This document shows, piece by piece, positions 33,266 through 45,695 of a stretch of 64,000 bases of DNA. Every line of letters starts with the position of its first letter. The first letter of the stretch is position 1. The notes beneath the pieces were generated by a model that saw only the letters and a program-made list of their open reading frames with translations, ran no database searches and was not told where the DNA came from. This DNA comes from Calliopum simillimum (lineage: Eukaryota; Arthropoda; Insecta; Diptera; Lauxaniidae), in assembly GCA_951812925.1 (NCBI GenBank), contig OX638368.1:118629309-118693308 (forward strand), written 5' to 3'. Both the position numbers and the translations under genes were made by a program.

Positions 33266-33357
33266 TAAACTACTTATTAAATCATTGTACTCCTGAAGGA
33301 ATTAAAAATATTTGACGAGTATATTTTCTCACAAAGTCAAAGCAAAAAGTTGGAAAA

Positions 33358-33535
33358 TTAGATTTTATCGAATATTTCTTAAACGGTTACTTTTTCGTTA
33401 ATGCAAATCAATATTAGAGCCTGCAATTTTCCACAAAAGAGATTCTAATACTTTTTATCGTTTGACTCACCGTTTTCTTAAAAAAGCCTTCCAAATGAAA
33501 AGTAATTGAAACCACACGGATTACGGAACTCTAGA
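33358..33535. mobile_element. Foldback element family A, half copy
   Basis: Matches the right half of the family (TTACTTTTTCGTTAATGCAA, TTTTATCGTTTGACTCACCG, AAGTAATTGAAACCAC and CGGATTACGGAA). The left arm is missing. Confidence 0.7.
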
Positions 33536-33581
33536 AAAATTCAACCCATTTGTTTCAGTATTGTCTGCTTTATGACTACTA

Positions 33582-34297
33582 TATCGATACCTTAGAGCGC
33601 TTTAGTCCTATCTCCACTTTTTGCGATTTTGAGATTTTTGCAGTTATGGCATCATTGTGGGCTTCTTTACCGTGTGGAAAACTGTGTGATGTCAAAATAC
33701 CACTTAAATACGAAAATATTCGATAATTAAGAAAAATTCTATCTCCAAACTGTAATTTTTTCAAGAGCGCTACTGTCCTATCTCCACTGAATATTCAAAT
33801 AAGTCACATTTTTAAAAAAATTTCTTCGTTTTTTCGCATTTTCTTCACGTTTCGTGACTATTTGCGACATTTTAGTGAACAAATTTGGTTACACCCAAGG
33901 CTCCACTCTTGTTTGTCGGAACCAAAAATTCAAAAATTCAAAAAAAAAAAAAAAAAAAAAATTCGTTTTTTTCGCGTATCATGACTTTTTACGACATTTT
34001 AGTGGAAAAATTTCAAAAAATGTACTAAATACGTCGTTTTTTTCAATAGTAGTGGAATTCTATATAAGGGCAAAAGTAATGACACACTATAAATTGGCTG
34101 GGATTTCGTTAGAAATTAATTAAATTGGTTAAAAACATTAAATTATGTTAAAAGATACTATAGGTAAAAATATTGCATGTATCGTTATATCAAAATAGCA
34201 GCCAATCCTAAATTACCACTGTTTGAAATCTTCTTTTTTGCATTTCCCAACAATTGGAAAAATGGAGATAGGACTATTGCGCTCTAAGGTATCGATA
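33582..34297. mobile_element. 716-bp inverted-repeat unit, first of a tandem pair
   Basis: Begins TATCGATACCTTAGAGCGCT and ends in its complement, with terminal inverted repeats of about 35 bp that continue into TAGTCCTATCTCCA. The second unit (34310-35025) has the same length and is very similar. The interior has CTGTCCTATCTCCACTGAAT and an A-run. No transposase. Confidence 0.8.
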
Positions 34298-34309
34298 TGC
34301 TCATTTGTA

Positions 34310-35025
34310 TATCGATACCTTAGAGCGCTATAGTCCTATCTCCACATTTTGCGATTTTGAGATTTTTGCAGTTATGGCATCATTGTGGGCTTCTTTACCG
34401 TGTGGAAAACTGTGTGATGTCAAAATACCCCTAAAATACGAAAATATTCGATAATTAAGAAAAATCCTATCTCCAAATTGTAATTTTTTCAAGAGCGCTA
34501 CTGTCCTATCTCCACTGAATATTCAAATAAGTCACATTTTTAAAAAAAAGTTTTCGTTTTTTCGCGTTTTCTTCGCGTTTCATGAACCTTTGCGACATTT
34601 TAGTGAACAAATTTGGATACACCCAAGGCTCCACTCTTGTTTGTCGGAACCAAAAAATTAAAAAAAAAAAAAAAAAAAATTCGTTTTTTTCGTGTTTTCT
34701 ACGCGTTTCATGACTTTTTATGACATTTTAGTGGAAAAAATTCAAAAAATGTGCTAAATACATCGTTTTTATGAATAGTAGTGGAATTTTATATAAGGGC
34801 AAAAGTAATGACACACTATAAATTGGCTGGGATTTCGTTAGAAATTAATAAAATTGGTTAAAAACATTAAATTATGTTAAAATATACCATTAGTAAAATT
34901 ATTGCATTTATCGTTATATCAAAATAGCAGCCAGTCCTAAATTACCACTGTTTGAAATCTTCTTTTTGCATTTCCCAACAATTGGAAAAATGGAGATAGG
35001 ACTATAGCGCTCTAAGGTATCGATA
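34310..35025. mobile_element. 716-bp inverted-repeat unit, second of a tandem pair
   Basis: Same ends, orientation and length as the first unit, separated from it by only 12 bp. Differences are scattered substitutions and A-run length changes. This points to a tandem duplication or two insertions at the same site. Confidence 0.8.
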
Positions 35026-36271
35026 TATTCTTATTAATTTAAACTGATTTATTTATATATAAGCAGTTCTTTCTCCGTCTTTTCCAACTTTAGTAGTAAA
35101 AAAGAATGTCGTCAAAGAAATTTATACAATTGATTTAACGTGCTTGGAATTCCCTTTTCCTCAAAAATGTGTCGGTCTGAAAAATCAATTGCGAACATTT
35201 CTTATGCCCAGTGGCGGATCCAGCATTGTCAAGAGGGGGGGGCCCGATCGACTACATTTCTAGATAATAAATGAATATTTTTCTCTCAAATTTTTTTTTT
35301 CAAATTTTTATTTTTGATGAACGAAAATTGCCTCTCAATCATAAACAAATTCAAACGTTTCTATGGAAATAGAAATAGTAAGAAAAAGGCAAAAGTGTAA
35401 GATTATTTTACACTAGAAAATAGCTTGACTAAAAGGGTAAAAGAGTAACAGAGTAACTGACGTATATTTTGATGTTGTGGTTGTGCACTGTTACCCAGCG
35501 TCGGTAAACGACTCCCCAAGATTAGTTTTAAAGCCAAAACATAAACTACGCAGTATTTTTTACAATTACATGAAAAGAACTTTATAAGAAATTGAAGAAT
35601 TTTCTCCCAATAATCGGTATTTTATTTGCTGGCAAAGATATATAGTGAAGTTTGAAATTTTTGCAAAGCTTACAATTCCTTTTTGAAAGTAAGTTCCACA
35701 AAATCTGATTTAATTAGCCATATAACTACCAACAAGCACAATTAGACCCTAACGGTGGTCAAATAGATTTACATTATAAAAGCGTATTTAGTCATGTACA
35801 AATGTTAAAAACATGTGTAAAATTACGATTTTTTGGGTAAAATTTTATAGTGGAACGAATCGTCGGTTGCCTCGGTATGGCAGCACTTTGAGGCATTGAT
35901 GATGATCATCTAAAGCGCTCTAATGTCATTTTGACATTTCATTTCAATTCAGTTTTTTAATGCATAATTTTGTGTAGTTTTATTATAATTATTAAAAAAT
36001 ATAAAAATAAATAATAGAGTTTGAAAAGGTAAACAACAGTGTTGCTTTTATAGATTTACAAATAAATCGTCTTTCTAGTGTTTTTTTTTTTAACACCTAC
36101 ACGAATAAATAATAGAGAAAATTTTCTTCAAGAAATTCTTGTTGCCAAATTAGGGAGGAGATCACAGTCGTCGTCATCAGTATCTCGTCCGTCGTCGCAA
36201 AGTTAAAAGCAACGCAAAAATATTAAAACTACATATAAAAATAAATTAAATAAGTGTAAATTTTGCTCAAC
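35026..36271. other. Intergenic; PINCH upstream and 5' leader
   Basis: Near 35,210 the motif CAGTGGCGGATCCAGC followed by a G-run looks like the end of another DNA transposon, with no partner found. From about 36,100 the sequence becomes GC-richer (CGTCGTCGTCATCAG region), which fits the PINCH 5' leader before ATG 36,272. Confidence 0.4.
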
Positions 36272-39200
36272 ATGGCACCAGTCGAGTAAGATTTTTTTAC
36301 AATTAAAAATAAAGTCCAATTCGCAAGTTTCCATTCGTCATATCTCGCTTATCTCATTTATTGCTAATTTTATAACGTAAAATGCTTCCAAACGGCAGAT
36401 GGTCAAGTAATGCTTTAATTCATCAAACATTTCAAAATTGTATTTACTAAAAATATATTTTCCACATAAAAAATACTAGTAGTACCGCTTCCTACACTTC
36501 GTCGGATTAGAATGAAAGGCATCGGCTGAGGTACTTTTGATACTTTAGTGATTAATGTCGTGTGTTGCATTTCTTTATTTTTAATTGAAAAATTAAAACT
36601 CATTTTATCAACACAATACAAAATTACAAAATGCGATCGCGTTGAAGTATTTTTTATGGTCCAGATGTTTATTTTAACAATGACGTCATCCTCATTTGGT
36701 TTTATTTATAACTTAGAATGCGAGTCGCACGGTGGGCCATTGCAGAAAATGTTTTTTTGATTTAAAAAACTTATTTTTGTTTTTTATATTGGGTGTACAA
36801 CTTAAAAACCGGAATTTGACGGTGGATGTCCGTACTAACAAATATCGTGAAAGCTCGAACTTTACATATATGTCATTTTGAAGGTTTATTTGACAGCTGT
36901 CAAATTCAGTCAACAAAACAATTTTATCTTGAGTGCATCATTATTATTTTTCACGATGAATAACTTCGAAAATTGGAGAAAAAGACAGCATTTGCGGGAG
37001 GTTCTTGTGGGTCATTTTTTTGCAAAGAAAACTGCTGCCAAAAGTCATTTTTGCATCGGATCGTGACTGGGGATGAAAAATGGATCCATTACGACAACCC
37101 GAAACGCAACATTCATGTATGAAGCCCGGACAACCAGGACCTTCCCAGCCAAAGGCAAATATCCATGGTGCCAAGGTAATGCTCTGTAATGCTCACAGGT
37201 GACCTCTATCGAACAGAATTAATACGTTTGAAGCGTGCCATCATCGAAAAACGCCCGGAAAATGCGACCAGACACGAAGCAATAATTTTTCATCATGACA
37301 ACGCTCGGCCACATATTGCTGCCCCAGTCAAAAATTACCTGGAAAACAACGGATGGGAAATTTTGCCTCACCCGCTTTATAGCCCAGACCTTGCACTATT
37401 AGAATACCTTTTGTTCCGATCGATGCAGAATGCCCTATCAGGAATACGCTTCACTTAAGTTCAAGATATCGAAAATTGAATAGATTCATTTTTGGCCGCC
37501 AAGCCGGCGCAATTTTTTTGGGATGGAATTCATAAATTGCCTGAAAGATGGGGAAATGTTGTAGCTTCCAATGGACAATACTTTGAATAAAATATATTGT
37601 AACATTTTTCCACAATAAAGCATCAAATTTCGCTAAAAAATTCCGGTTTTTAAGTTGTACACCCAATAGCTATGCTGGCCCGACAAAGTTCGTAAACTCG
37701 TAATAGGTGTTCAAAATCAATACGAATTTTGATAGTTTACGAGGTTTTCGAGACTTACACGTTGTAAGGTATACTCTTAGTAGGAGATCCGGTGAAGAAA
37801 TTACTATCTCATTGTATCTAGAATTTTAATATTATTTGGGAACAATTTTGCTTTAAATACTCGTGTCCGATGTTGTTTTTTGTGCAAATAGGGCTCTGGG
37901 AATTAATTACAAGAATTTGTATATAGTTTTGATGAGATATGGATTTTTTGTATCAAAATTGTCTCTTTAAATACTATTCTATCAGTCCGTTTTTATTATT
38001 TTGTCCATCACAGTCCCAAGTTTTATAATGGTAGCTCTTATGGGTGCGGAGATATGGCATTTAAGGTTTTTTTGTTGGGGGGGTATATGTGTCTTTAAAT
38101 ATTAAAACTGCCTAAGTCACTATGCTATGAAGGAAAAATAAAATAAATTTCAGTAATTTGATTTTAATTTATTTTATTTTGCCTACATATCAGAGAGGGA
38201 CCTAGGCAGTTTTGATATTTAACGACACAAATGTCTTATCCCGTTTTGTAAATAAAATATATGTCCATATACATATTAAGTTTCATTTCGATATTTGCTA
38301 TAAGTGCAGAAATATAGCATGTTAAGCGTGCAATCTCGCCTATTTTGCGCATGGATAGATACCTTATATATCAATGCATCAAATTTATAGTTGATAACTT
38401 GCAAAGGTGCGAAAATACAGCTATACTTTTTGCACGATGTACTTCCATTAGGTTTCATATCGATAACTGCAACAGATGCGGGGACATACCATTTTAACGA
38501 TATTACGATATTAACCTGGCGGAAAATAAGTCGCAGATATGGTGAAAATATTGTTTCGACCTACGTAATGGTCTAGGCGTAATGCGATGCCAAACACTCA
38601 AACACATTATTCTTTTTTTTTTGTGTTAGCGAGTGTCCTGAAGTCTTCATTTTGATTTCCAAGCCAGTCTTATATTTTACTTAGCACATCACCATTTTTT
38701 CTTAAGTCGACTTGAGATGTTTTTCACAGTCCTCATTTGCACGAAAATATTTATATTTTTCTTTTAAAATAAATCAACTTGTGTCCACCATTCAAATGAA
38801 CAACTAAATTGTTTCATGGTAGTTTTTTTATTCAAATAAAAAATATTTGCTTAATCAGTTATGTATATGTACATATGCCAAATAATTGGAAATCCTAATG
38901 ATAAGCACAATTTTTGGTTCGTGCTTATCATTGTTAAATAAATGTACAGTTTTATCTCAAAAACTGTATTTGTTGTTCCGTTTTTTGGTTGAAGTTAATT
39001 TTTTATATAACATGTTTTAAAGCTTTTATAGCTTTTCATCAGATAAAATTGTATGTCTGTACACCATCATAATAGTATTTTTCTAATTGACAACTGTTTC
39101 GCTTGTTGATTTATATTTAAGCTTATTTTGATTGATTTTCGCTATGTATGTGATATAAGAGATTTCCATAATTCATATTGTTTGAGTAATTGCATAATCT

Positions 39201-42200
39201 TGAACAGAGACCTACTAATCTTTACACTTTATCATCATGCAATGAAAGATTCAGGCCTGTTCCGTAATGTGTGTGGTGCCAATTACTTTTCATTTAGGAG
39301 GCTTTTTGATGAAAATGGTGAAAATTACAGGTTCTACAAATAACATTGATTTGCATTAACGAAAAAGTAACCGTTTAGGAAATATTCTTAAAAAAATTAG
39401 ACTTTATCGAATATTTCCGAAACAATTACTTTTTAATAAAAACAAATCAATATTATTTGTAGAACCCGTAGTTCTCCACAAAAAAGATGCTTATAATTTT
39501 TATCGTGTGACTCACCATTTTCATCAAAAAGCCTCCTAAGTGAAAAGTAATTGAAACCACGCGGATTGCGGAATAGGCCTGATTATGTGATTCATAAATC
39601 ATGTCAAATCAAAAAAAAAAATATATATATTTCTATATTCTGTATCGTTCATCTATTTACAGAGTATAGAACTCCAACAAAATTTTTCTATCATGTGCAG
39701 ATGCTACCGAGTACTTTTAATTTTATCCGAAATTTTGTCAATTCACTTATTCTTTGTTTTAACAATCCACTTTCGCCGAGGTTTTGTTATTTCGACATTG
39801 GAATTCTATATTTCCAATGTCGACTGGCCACTGAATTTATAGGATAAAGCAGAAAAAATTATTTGAATTAATTTTTTTAATAATGATATGCGAAGAAAAA
39901 TGTTTTTTCCTTTAATTTTTGTTGGCGATGCTTTAGTTGTAGTATTTGATATCAAAAAGTCTTTCGGAAACAAAAATATGATTAAATTCCATGGCCTTTC
40001 AGCTACATAAGAGGAAGTTAAATTTTTAACTCAATATGATTAGTTAGTCGTTTGTGAGGACTGCCCTTCAGAACAACATAGTTTCAAATTCTTGATTTCT
40101 ATTATTTATTATTTCTTGATTTAACATTACTCTCAAGATGATGTACTCCAAGGCAGAAATGTATTACATTTTGCTTACTTACTAATTCATACATATGTAT
40201 CAAAAGTCATCTTTCAAGAACAGTTGCACTTAATAACATAAAAACGTTTTCGTTGCACATAACAAATTGTCACAATTAATTCTTGTTTATTTGAATTTTA
40301 TATTTAATTGCAGATTACAGTTAGCCAATATGTCATTGGGCGCAATGCATTGCACTCGATGCTCTGATGGTTTTGAACCGAACGAAAAAATTGTTAATTC
40401 TAATGGTGAACTTTGGCACACGCAATGCTTTGTGTAAGTATCCATTTTCAACATTAAGTTTCGGTATACTTCTGTGACAGTTACTACATGAGAAATATCA
40501 TCATATTCGCGTTTCACGGGAATCCAGCTACAGTTTCCTGTATAAAATATTTAGGACAATCGTTTGTAAATTGAATTGATTAATCACTTTTCACAACCGT
40601 TGAGAAGGATTGGTTTCACAGTCGACTCAAATCTCATGCTACGTTGATATTGATTGAATTCAGATTGAATGAAATTACTGTTGGAACTGGTTAGACGGAT
40701 TAATATGCTTTTTGTTTTATTTTAGCTGGTATATATAGTAACTGTATATTAACATTTTTTGTTATCTTATTACAGTTGCGCACAATGCTTTCGGCCTTTT
40801 CAAGATGGCATTTTTTATGAATTCGAAGGACGTAAGTATTGCGAACGTGACTTTAATGTACTTTTTGCTCCATGTTGCAATAAATGTGGCGAATTTGTAA
40901 TTGGACGTGTCATTAAGGCCATGGCAGCCAGTTGGCATCCGCAGTGTTTCCGTTGTAAATTATGCGCCAAGGAGCTAGCTGATAGTGGATTTATACGTAA
41001 CCAGAATCGTGCACTTTGCCATGAATGTAATGCTAAGGTGAAAGCTGAAATAACAGGCCGATATATGTGTCAAAAGTGCCAGTAAGTCATAGATTTTTTA
41101 ATACCATATGTATATCGTAAGAAAAGTTTATCGCTTAGTCAAAATGTTTCAAATGTACATGCGGTAAGAGTAAGTTGGTAAGAAGGAGAACAGGAAAAAT
41201 ATTTTTGTTTATTTTCAATCTTCATCCTTTTTTATCTTCTCTATATAATCGCCATTCATTTCTATACATTTTTTTTAGTCTGTAGATCCGCTTATTAAAA
41301 CAGTTCTCAAAATCGTGTTTTTGAAGCTTCTTCATTTCTGCATTATCTCCGCAATTCTTGCCCTCAATTTTTTTTTAATTTATAGAAATAACCAGAAATC
41401 ACGAGACGTCAGATCTGAAAAATATGGTGTTGGGCGAATCACTTCGACACCAGAAAGCGCAATAATCAGCAATGTCCGCTGACGCATTATTATGAATTGA
41501 ATGACGAATTTCTTGCTTGTTAATGGCGGAACTTTTGTTATCAGTTATTTAACGTTTTCTCGTCTCCATTGCGATCGATCTGTCTGAAATTTGAAATGAA
41601 ATATCTTGAAATGGAATTGGGCACGGCCACGTAAGACGAAGCTATACAACTTTTTTTTTTCTTTAAATCTCGCACTCATTTGCCCATATTTCATAAGTTT
41701 ACATCTAATGCTGTCCAAAAATACCGTTTTCAAGTATATAAGTTGATTTTAGGGGTGCTTTTTTCATAAAAACTTACACTTGCTTGTGAAAAGAAAACAA
41801 GTCCCGAAAAGAAGGTAAAAATTTGCTTTATTTTTATTGTATCAATGCAATTTTGATTTCCGCAGAAAGAAAATGTTTGAAATTAAGGATTAACATTGAT
41901 ATCTTGAAGGAAAACCAGTTGCTTATGCATATTTGTTGGCGATGAATTCTACCGCAATAAAAAGCATAACGTTCCCAACGAAATATTTTAAGAATTTTCT
42001 TGTAGCGGAAGTTAGTGGGTAAAATATTAAAATGCAATCACCCTTTTCGAGTATTTTCAGTCTTATTTCTGAATCCATTTTAAAATTACTTAAATAAAGT
42101 ATCTACCATGGTGAACATAGCCACTAAATATGTGTAACGTTCCCAACATTTTTTAATCATAAGTTATATTTTTCTACTAAAATTTCTTCTGAATCCACGC

Positions 42201-45200
42201 GATGAGCTGTGTTGAAAGGGATAGAAATTCCTTACAATAATTTAAATCAACCAATAAGAACTGTTGGATTGAAGAGGAAGTTATGGACATAAATCACGTT
42301 AATTGCTATTTTGAGATCTATCCAAGTGCATAGGATATCACAAATATTTCGTTCCTTACAGGCTTTTTGGTGCTTCCGAGACAACCTAGTAATATTCTTG
42401 TTACATGTACCAAATTTCATGCATCTAGCTTAATCCGTTCGGCCACCTGTCAGGGCTCAACATAAAAATCTGAAAAAAACAGAAAAAAATTTATTTTCGA
42501 TATAATTTTTTTTGTTGAACCCAGACTGGCGGCCATACGAATTTAGCTAGATGCATGAAATTTGGTACAGATAACGCCAATATTACCAAGCTGCCTGAGA
42601 CTAAAATTGGACGTGATAGGTTGATCTCCACGCCTACTTCCCATACAACGTTTTAACTAGCATATATGGGAGGTAGGCGTGAACATTAACCGATCACGCT
42701 CAATTTTAATCCTGATCAGAAAATGGCTCTCAGTATTATCTGTACCAAGTTTCATGTAGATAGCTTTATCCTTTTGGGAGAAATCGTAATTTCAAAAAAA
42801 AAAAAAATATGTATCGAGGTCTTGGAGCAAAAAATTTGTAATGTAGTGTAAATGGGAATCTTCCAAGGAATGAAATATTCACATATTTTCATCTTTATGG
42901 ATGTTTGGACTGTTTGGCTGTATTTGCCCTCAATTTATTTATGGAAACTCGTACGCATAACGTTCCCAACGCTTTTGCGTGACGTAACCAACGTTGCTTT
43001 AATGTCTGTAAGTCCACCAATAATATTTTTTTCATCACAATTACTATTCCAATCTTAGCTTTGATCCTTTATCTTGATATTATAGAAGATGTTCGGGAAA
43101 ATACATTACTAGATTCGCAGACTTTTTAGAAAATGTGCACTGACCTCAAAAATTGTTGAAAAAAAAAAAAATAACGTTCCCAACGGCACTTAAACTCTTA
43201 TAACTTCTAAGCCATAAGCGATAGACAAAAACTTTGTTCCTACGAAATATTGGCCTTATTACATGCACTCAAGATATCATAATGTTTGATTATTTTTCAA
43301 AGAGATATGGGCAAAAATGTGCGTGCGAACGTAACGTTCCCAACAGTGGCCGTGCCCAATTGTGAAACACTGAAACTTGAGAGGTTGCGGAATGTAGACA
43401 TTATCCCATGTCTGTGCTCAAGCAGCCTGCTGGCTCCCAGAGGCAACCCTTGGAAATGGTTGTTGACATTGTTGACTACCAGCTAATGCATGAGTTTTAA
43501 AGTGAGTGGGATTGGTTCCCAATAATCATATGGAAAAGTGGCCGAACCTATCCAAGATTTAAAGTATTTTCGTGTTCCCACGATCGAAAGTAAGCCGTTC
43601 CGCATATAATAAAGTGGTCATAGCAATCCAAGACAGGATTTCGAGAGTTTTTCTTGACGAACGCGGTCCCATGATCCATAATAAGTCGAGTCGTGCATGG
43701 TAACAATGCCATATAAAGAGAGAATAGCACTAAGTAACGCTATACTAAAGTAGTGTTGCGGTTACCAGAGATTATTCTGGCACCACGGGAGTCAGTAGCT
43801 CTTTGGAGAATCCACTCGCTGGGTCTTCCCACTGACTATTTGATGGAGTATCATGGTGGCTGTGGCTTGGACCTAAAATCGCAAAAAGAGTGAAAAAAGG
43901 TCGATGTGGAGTTGCATTTCAACTGTCCTCAACTCCCCACCATTATAGTGCAATCGTGGCTGACCGCATGATTCTAAAAATGGTAACCATCGTCGGCATT
44001 TCGCTGATTGAGGGTTGCGCCCTTCGTCATTACTCTGAATTCGTATGAAGAACACCGTAATATTAAGCCATCATGACAGGAGCTCCAGAGACTTCTGTGA
44101 ATTGTCTTTCATCCTTGATTGTTTTTATATAAAGAAATTAACAAGTACCAAGTCAGCGAACTTTCGTAAGTCCCCTCGTTTACTGCGACTTTTTATTTCA
44201 CTTTTTTTGAAAAATGCATAAACTTTTTTTAGGCATGCAAAATGTTCCATATCAATAAAAAACAACATTGCAATGAATAATTTTTTAACTTATTTTCAGT
44301 GGCCTTATTGATGAGGAGCCGTTACGTTTTCGCGGTGAAGTCTACCATGGTTACCATTTTAATTGTACAGCTTGTGGTGTAGAATTGGATTCTACTGCAA
44401 GAGAAGTTAAGAGTCGTCCTGGTTTAGCAGCAAACGATATGGTATACTTTTATTTTATATTACATAGTAAATTTTATATTGTTTTTGCTTTTTTTTTCTG
44501 ATTTTTTAGAATGAACTTTACTGTCTACGCTGCCATGATAAAATGGGTATTCCGATTTGTGGCGCTTGTCGTCGCCCAATAGAGGAACGTGTTGTTACCG
44601 CACTGGGAAAACATTGGCATGTGGAGGTACGTTGCTAAAAATTAGCTTAAGGATAATCCATAAAATAATATTTTTAAGTTAACTATCTAGTTGATATTTT
44701 ATAATTTTAGAAATTCTTCAAATCGCTTTTTTGTTTTTTTGATTTTTAATTTGATTCTTAATAATAAATCGTCGGGTTAAAACTACAACTAGATATCTAC
44801 AATTTTCATGTTTTGAGATAAAGCATTTTAAGTTTTTTGAAATTCGTTTTTTCTATGGAATTTTGTAGTTATCTTATTTTTATTTTCTATATATAATTGG
44901 ATGGGGGCTACATTTCCAAGTATCGACTAGTCTGGGGCGTAGAGTCGTATTTTCTTCATGTTTCTGTACACTTAACTCAAAAATTCAAAAAAGTAGATGT
45001 CTAGTTGTAGATTTAAACCGACGAAATGTAATCACTGGTAGTTCATATTAAATAAATTCTAACTCTCTGGACCATCCCACTGATATGCCTCGATAGGTTT
45101 TTAATCGCTATAGTCCAACCGTGCATATATTTTTCTGCACCTAATAACCATACTAGCTTGGCTAATATAACTTCTCTTGTTATTGGGCGAAACTCGATAA

Positions 45201-45695
45201 TATGTGTATTTTGTTATCTTCTCTTAAAGTTGCTTCTACCTATTAACGTTATTAAAACCTGCATTTTTTTTTTAGCACTTTGTTTGCGCAAAATGCGAGA
45301 AACCATTTTTGGGACATCGACATTATGAGAAGCGTGGCTTGGCATATTGTGAGACACATTATCATCAGCTGTTTGGCAACTTATGTTTCGTTTGTAATCA
45401 AGTTATTGCAGGAGATGGTGAGTGTACATTTAGATAATTTTTTTTTTTTTAATTTTCCTATACATATTATGTACTCATGTTTTACTCAACTCTTTTTTTA
45501 GTTTTTACTGCTCTCAATAAAGCATGGTGTGTTCATCATTTTGCTTGTTCAATTTGCGACTCGAAAATGACACAAAAATCGAAATTTTACGAATATGACG
45601 AAAAACCAGTTTGCAAAAAATGCTACGAACGTTTCCCCAATGAGCTAAGAAGACGTCTACGTACAGCACATGAAATGACTATGAAGAAAGTTTAA
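36272..45695 (+). CDS. stck: PINCH, five-LIM-domain adaptor (steamer duck)
   Basis: Coding exons 36272-36285, 40314-40433, 40776-41081, 44300-44441, 44510-44626, 45276-45417 and 45502-45695. All junctions are GT-AG and all phases agree, giving 344 aa. The first coding exon is only 14 nt (MAPVE start); an internal ATG at 40,330 (MSLGAMHC) could serve transcripts lacking it. Five LIM domains follow in order, each a double zinc finger: CTRC...CAQC; CNKC...CKLC; CQKC...CTAC; CGAC...CAKC; CFVC...CSIC. It ends [15 protein letters not shown]. Family role: PINCH binds integrin-linked kinase (through LIM1) and RSU1 at integrin adhesion sites, anchoring muscle and epithelia. Introns 1 and 3 hold most of the mobile elements. 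It converges with Ipp. Confidence 0.95.
36789..37666 (+). mobile_element. Mariner element with internal deletion and stops (DD34D-type)
   Basis: Terminal inverted repeats TTGGGTGTACAACTTAAAAA (left) and complement (right), about 28 bp, flanked by TA at both ends (36787-36788, 37667-37668). The plus strand encodes [32 protein letters not shown] and [18 protein letters not shown], the three catalytic blocks. The third block has Glu where mariner has Asp, and frames are broken. At 878 bp it is shorter than a full mariner (~1.3 kb). Dead copy in PINCH intron 1. Confidence 0.9.
37669..39252. other. PINCH intron 1, no further gene seen
   Basis: AT-rich intron. A short hairpin with 11-12-bp arms (ATGATAAGCAC and complement) lies at 38,899-38,935. 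Otherwise nothing supported. Confidence 0.4.
39253..39580. mobile_element. Foldback element family A, best-preserved copy
   Basis: Ends AGGCCTGTTCCGTAAT and ATTGCGGAATAGGCCT are inverted repeats, continuing through GAGGCTTTTTGATGAAAATG and its complement. A GATT flanks each end. The interior has AAATCAATATTATTTGTAGA. 328 bp, non-coding. Confidence 0.8.
41200..41530 (-). pseudogene. Mariner/Tc1-type transposase 3' fragment
   Basis: On the minus strand, [15 protein letters not shown] (a degenerate version of the third-Asp block) is followed after frame damage by [20 protein letters not shown], typical of the transposase C-terminus. Dead fragment in PINCH intron 3. Confidence 0.6.
41615..43361. 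mobile_element. DNA-transposon-like element with 16-bp inverted ends and five direct motif copies
   Basis: AATTGGGCACGGCCAC (41615-41630) is the exact complement of 43346-43361. Inside, the 13-mer TAACGTTCCCAAC occurs five times in the same orientation (41967, 42135, 42958, 43172, 43332). A nested palindrome lies near 42,408-42,570. There is no long open frame, so it is non-autonomous. The superfamily is unknown. Confidence 0.65.
43362..44299. other. PINCH intron 3, GC-richer stretch of unknown origin
   Basis: 43,370-44,100 has noticeably more G and C than the surrounding intron but no long open frame or family motif. It may be an old insertion or captured fragment. Confidence 0.35.
44769..45024. 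mobile_element. Foldback element family B, copy 2
   Basis: 256 bp with ends TCGTCGGGTTAAAACTACAA and a near-complement, matching 3020-3276. It sits in the PINCH intron between exons 44510-44626 and 45276-45417. No target duplication is apparent here. Confidence 0.75.

Noticed and set aside
38899..38935. Possible microRNA hairpin
   Set aside because: The stem is only 11-12 bp, too short for a precursor.
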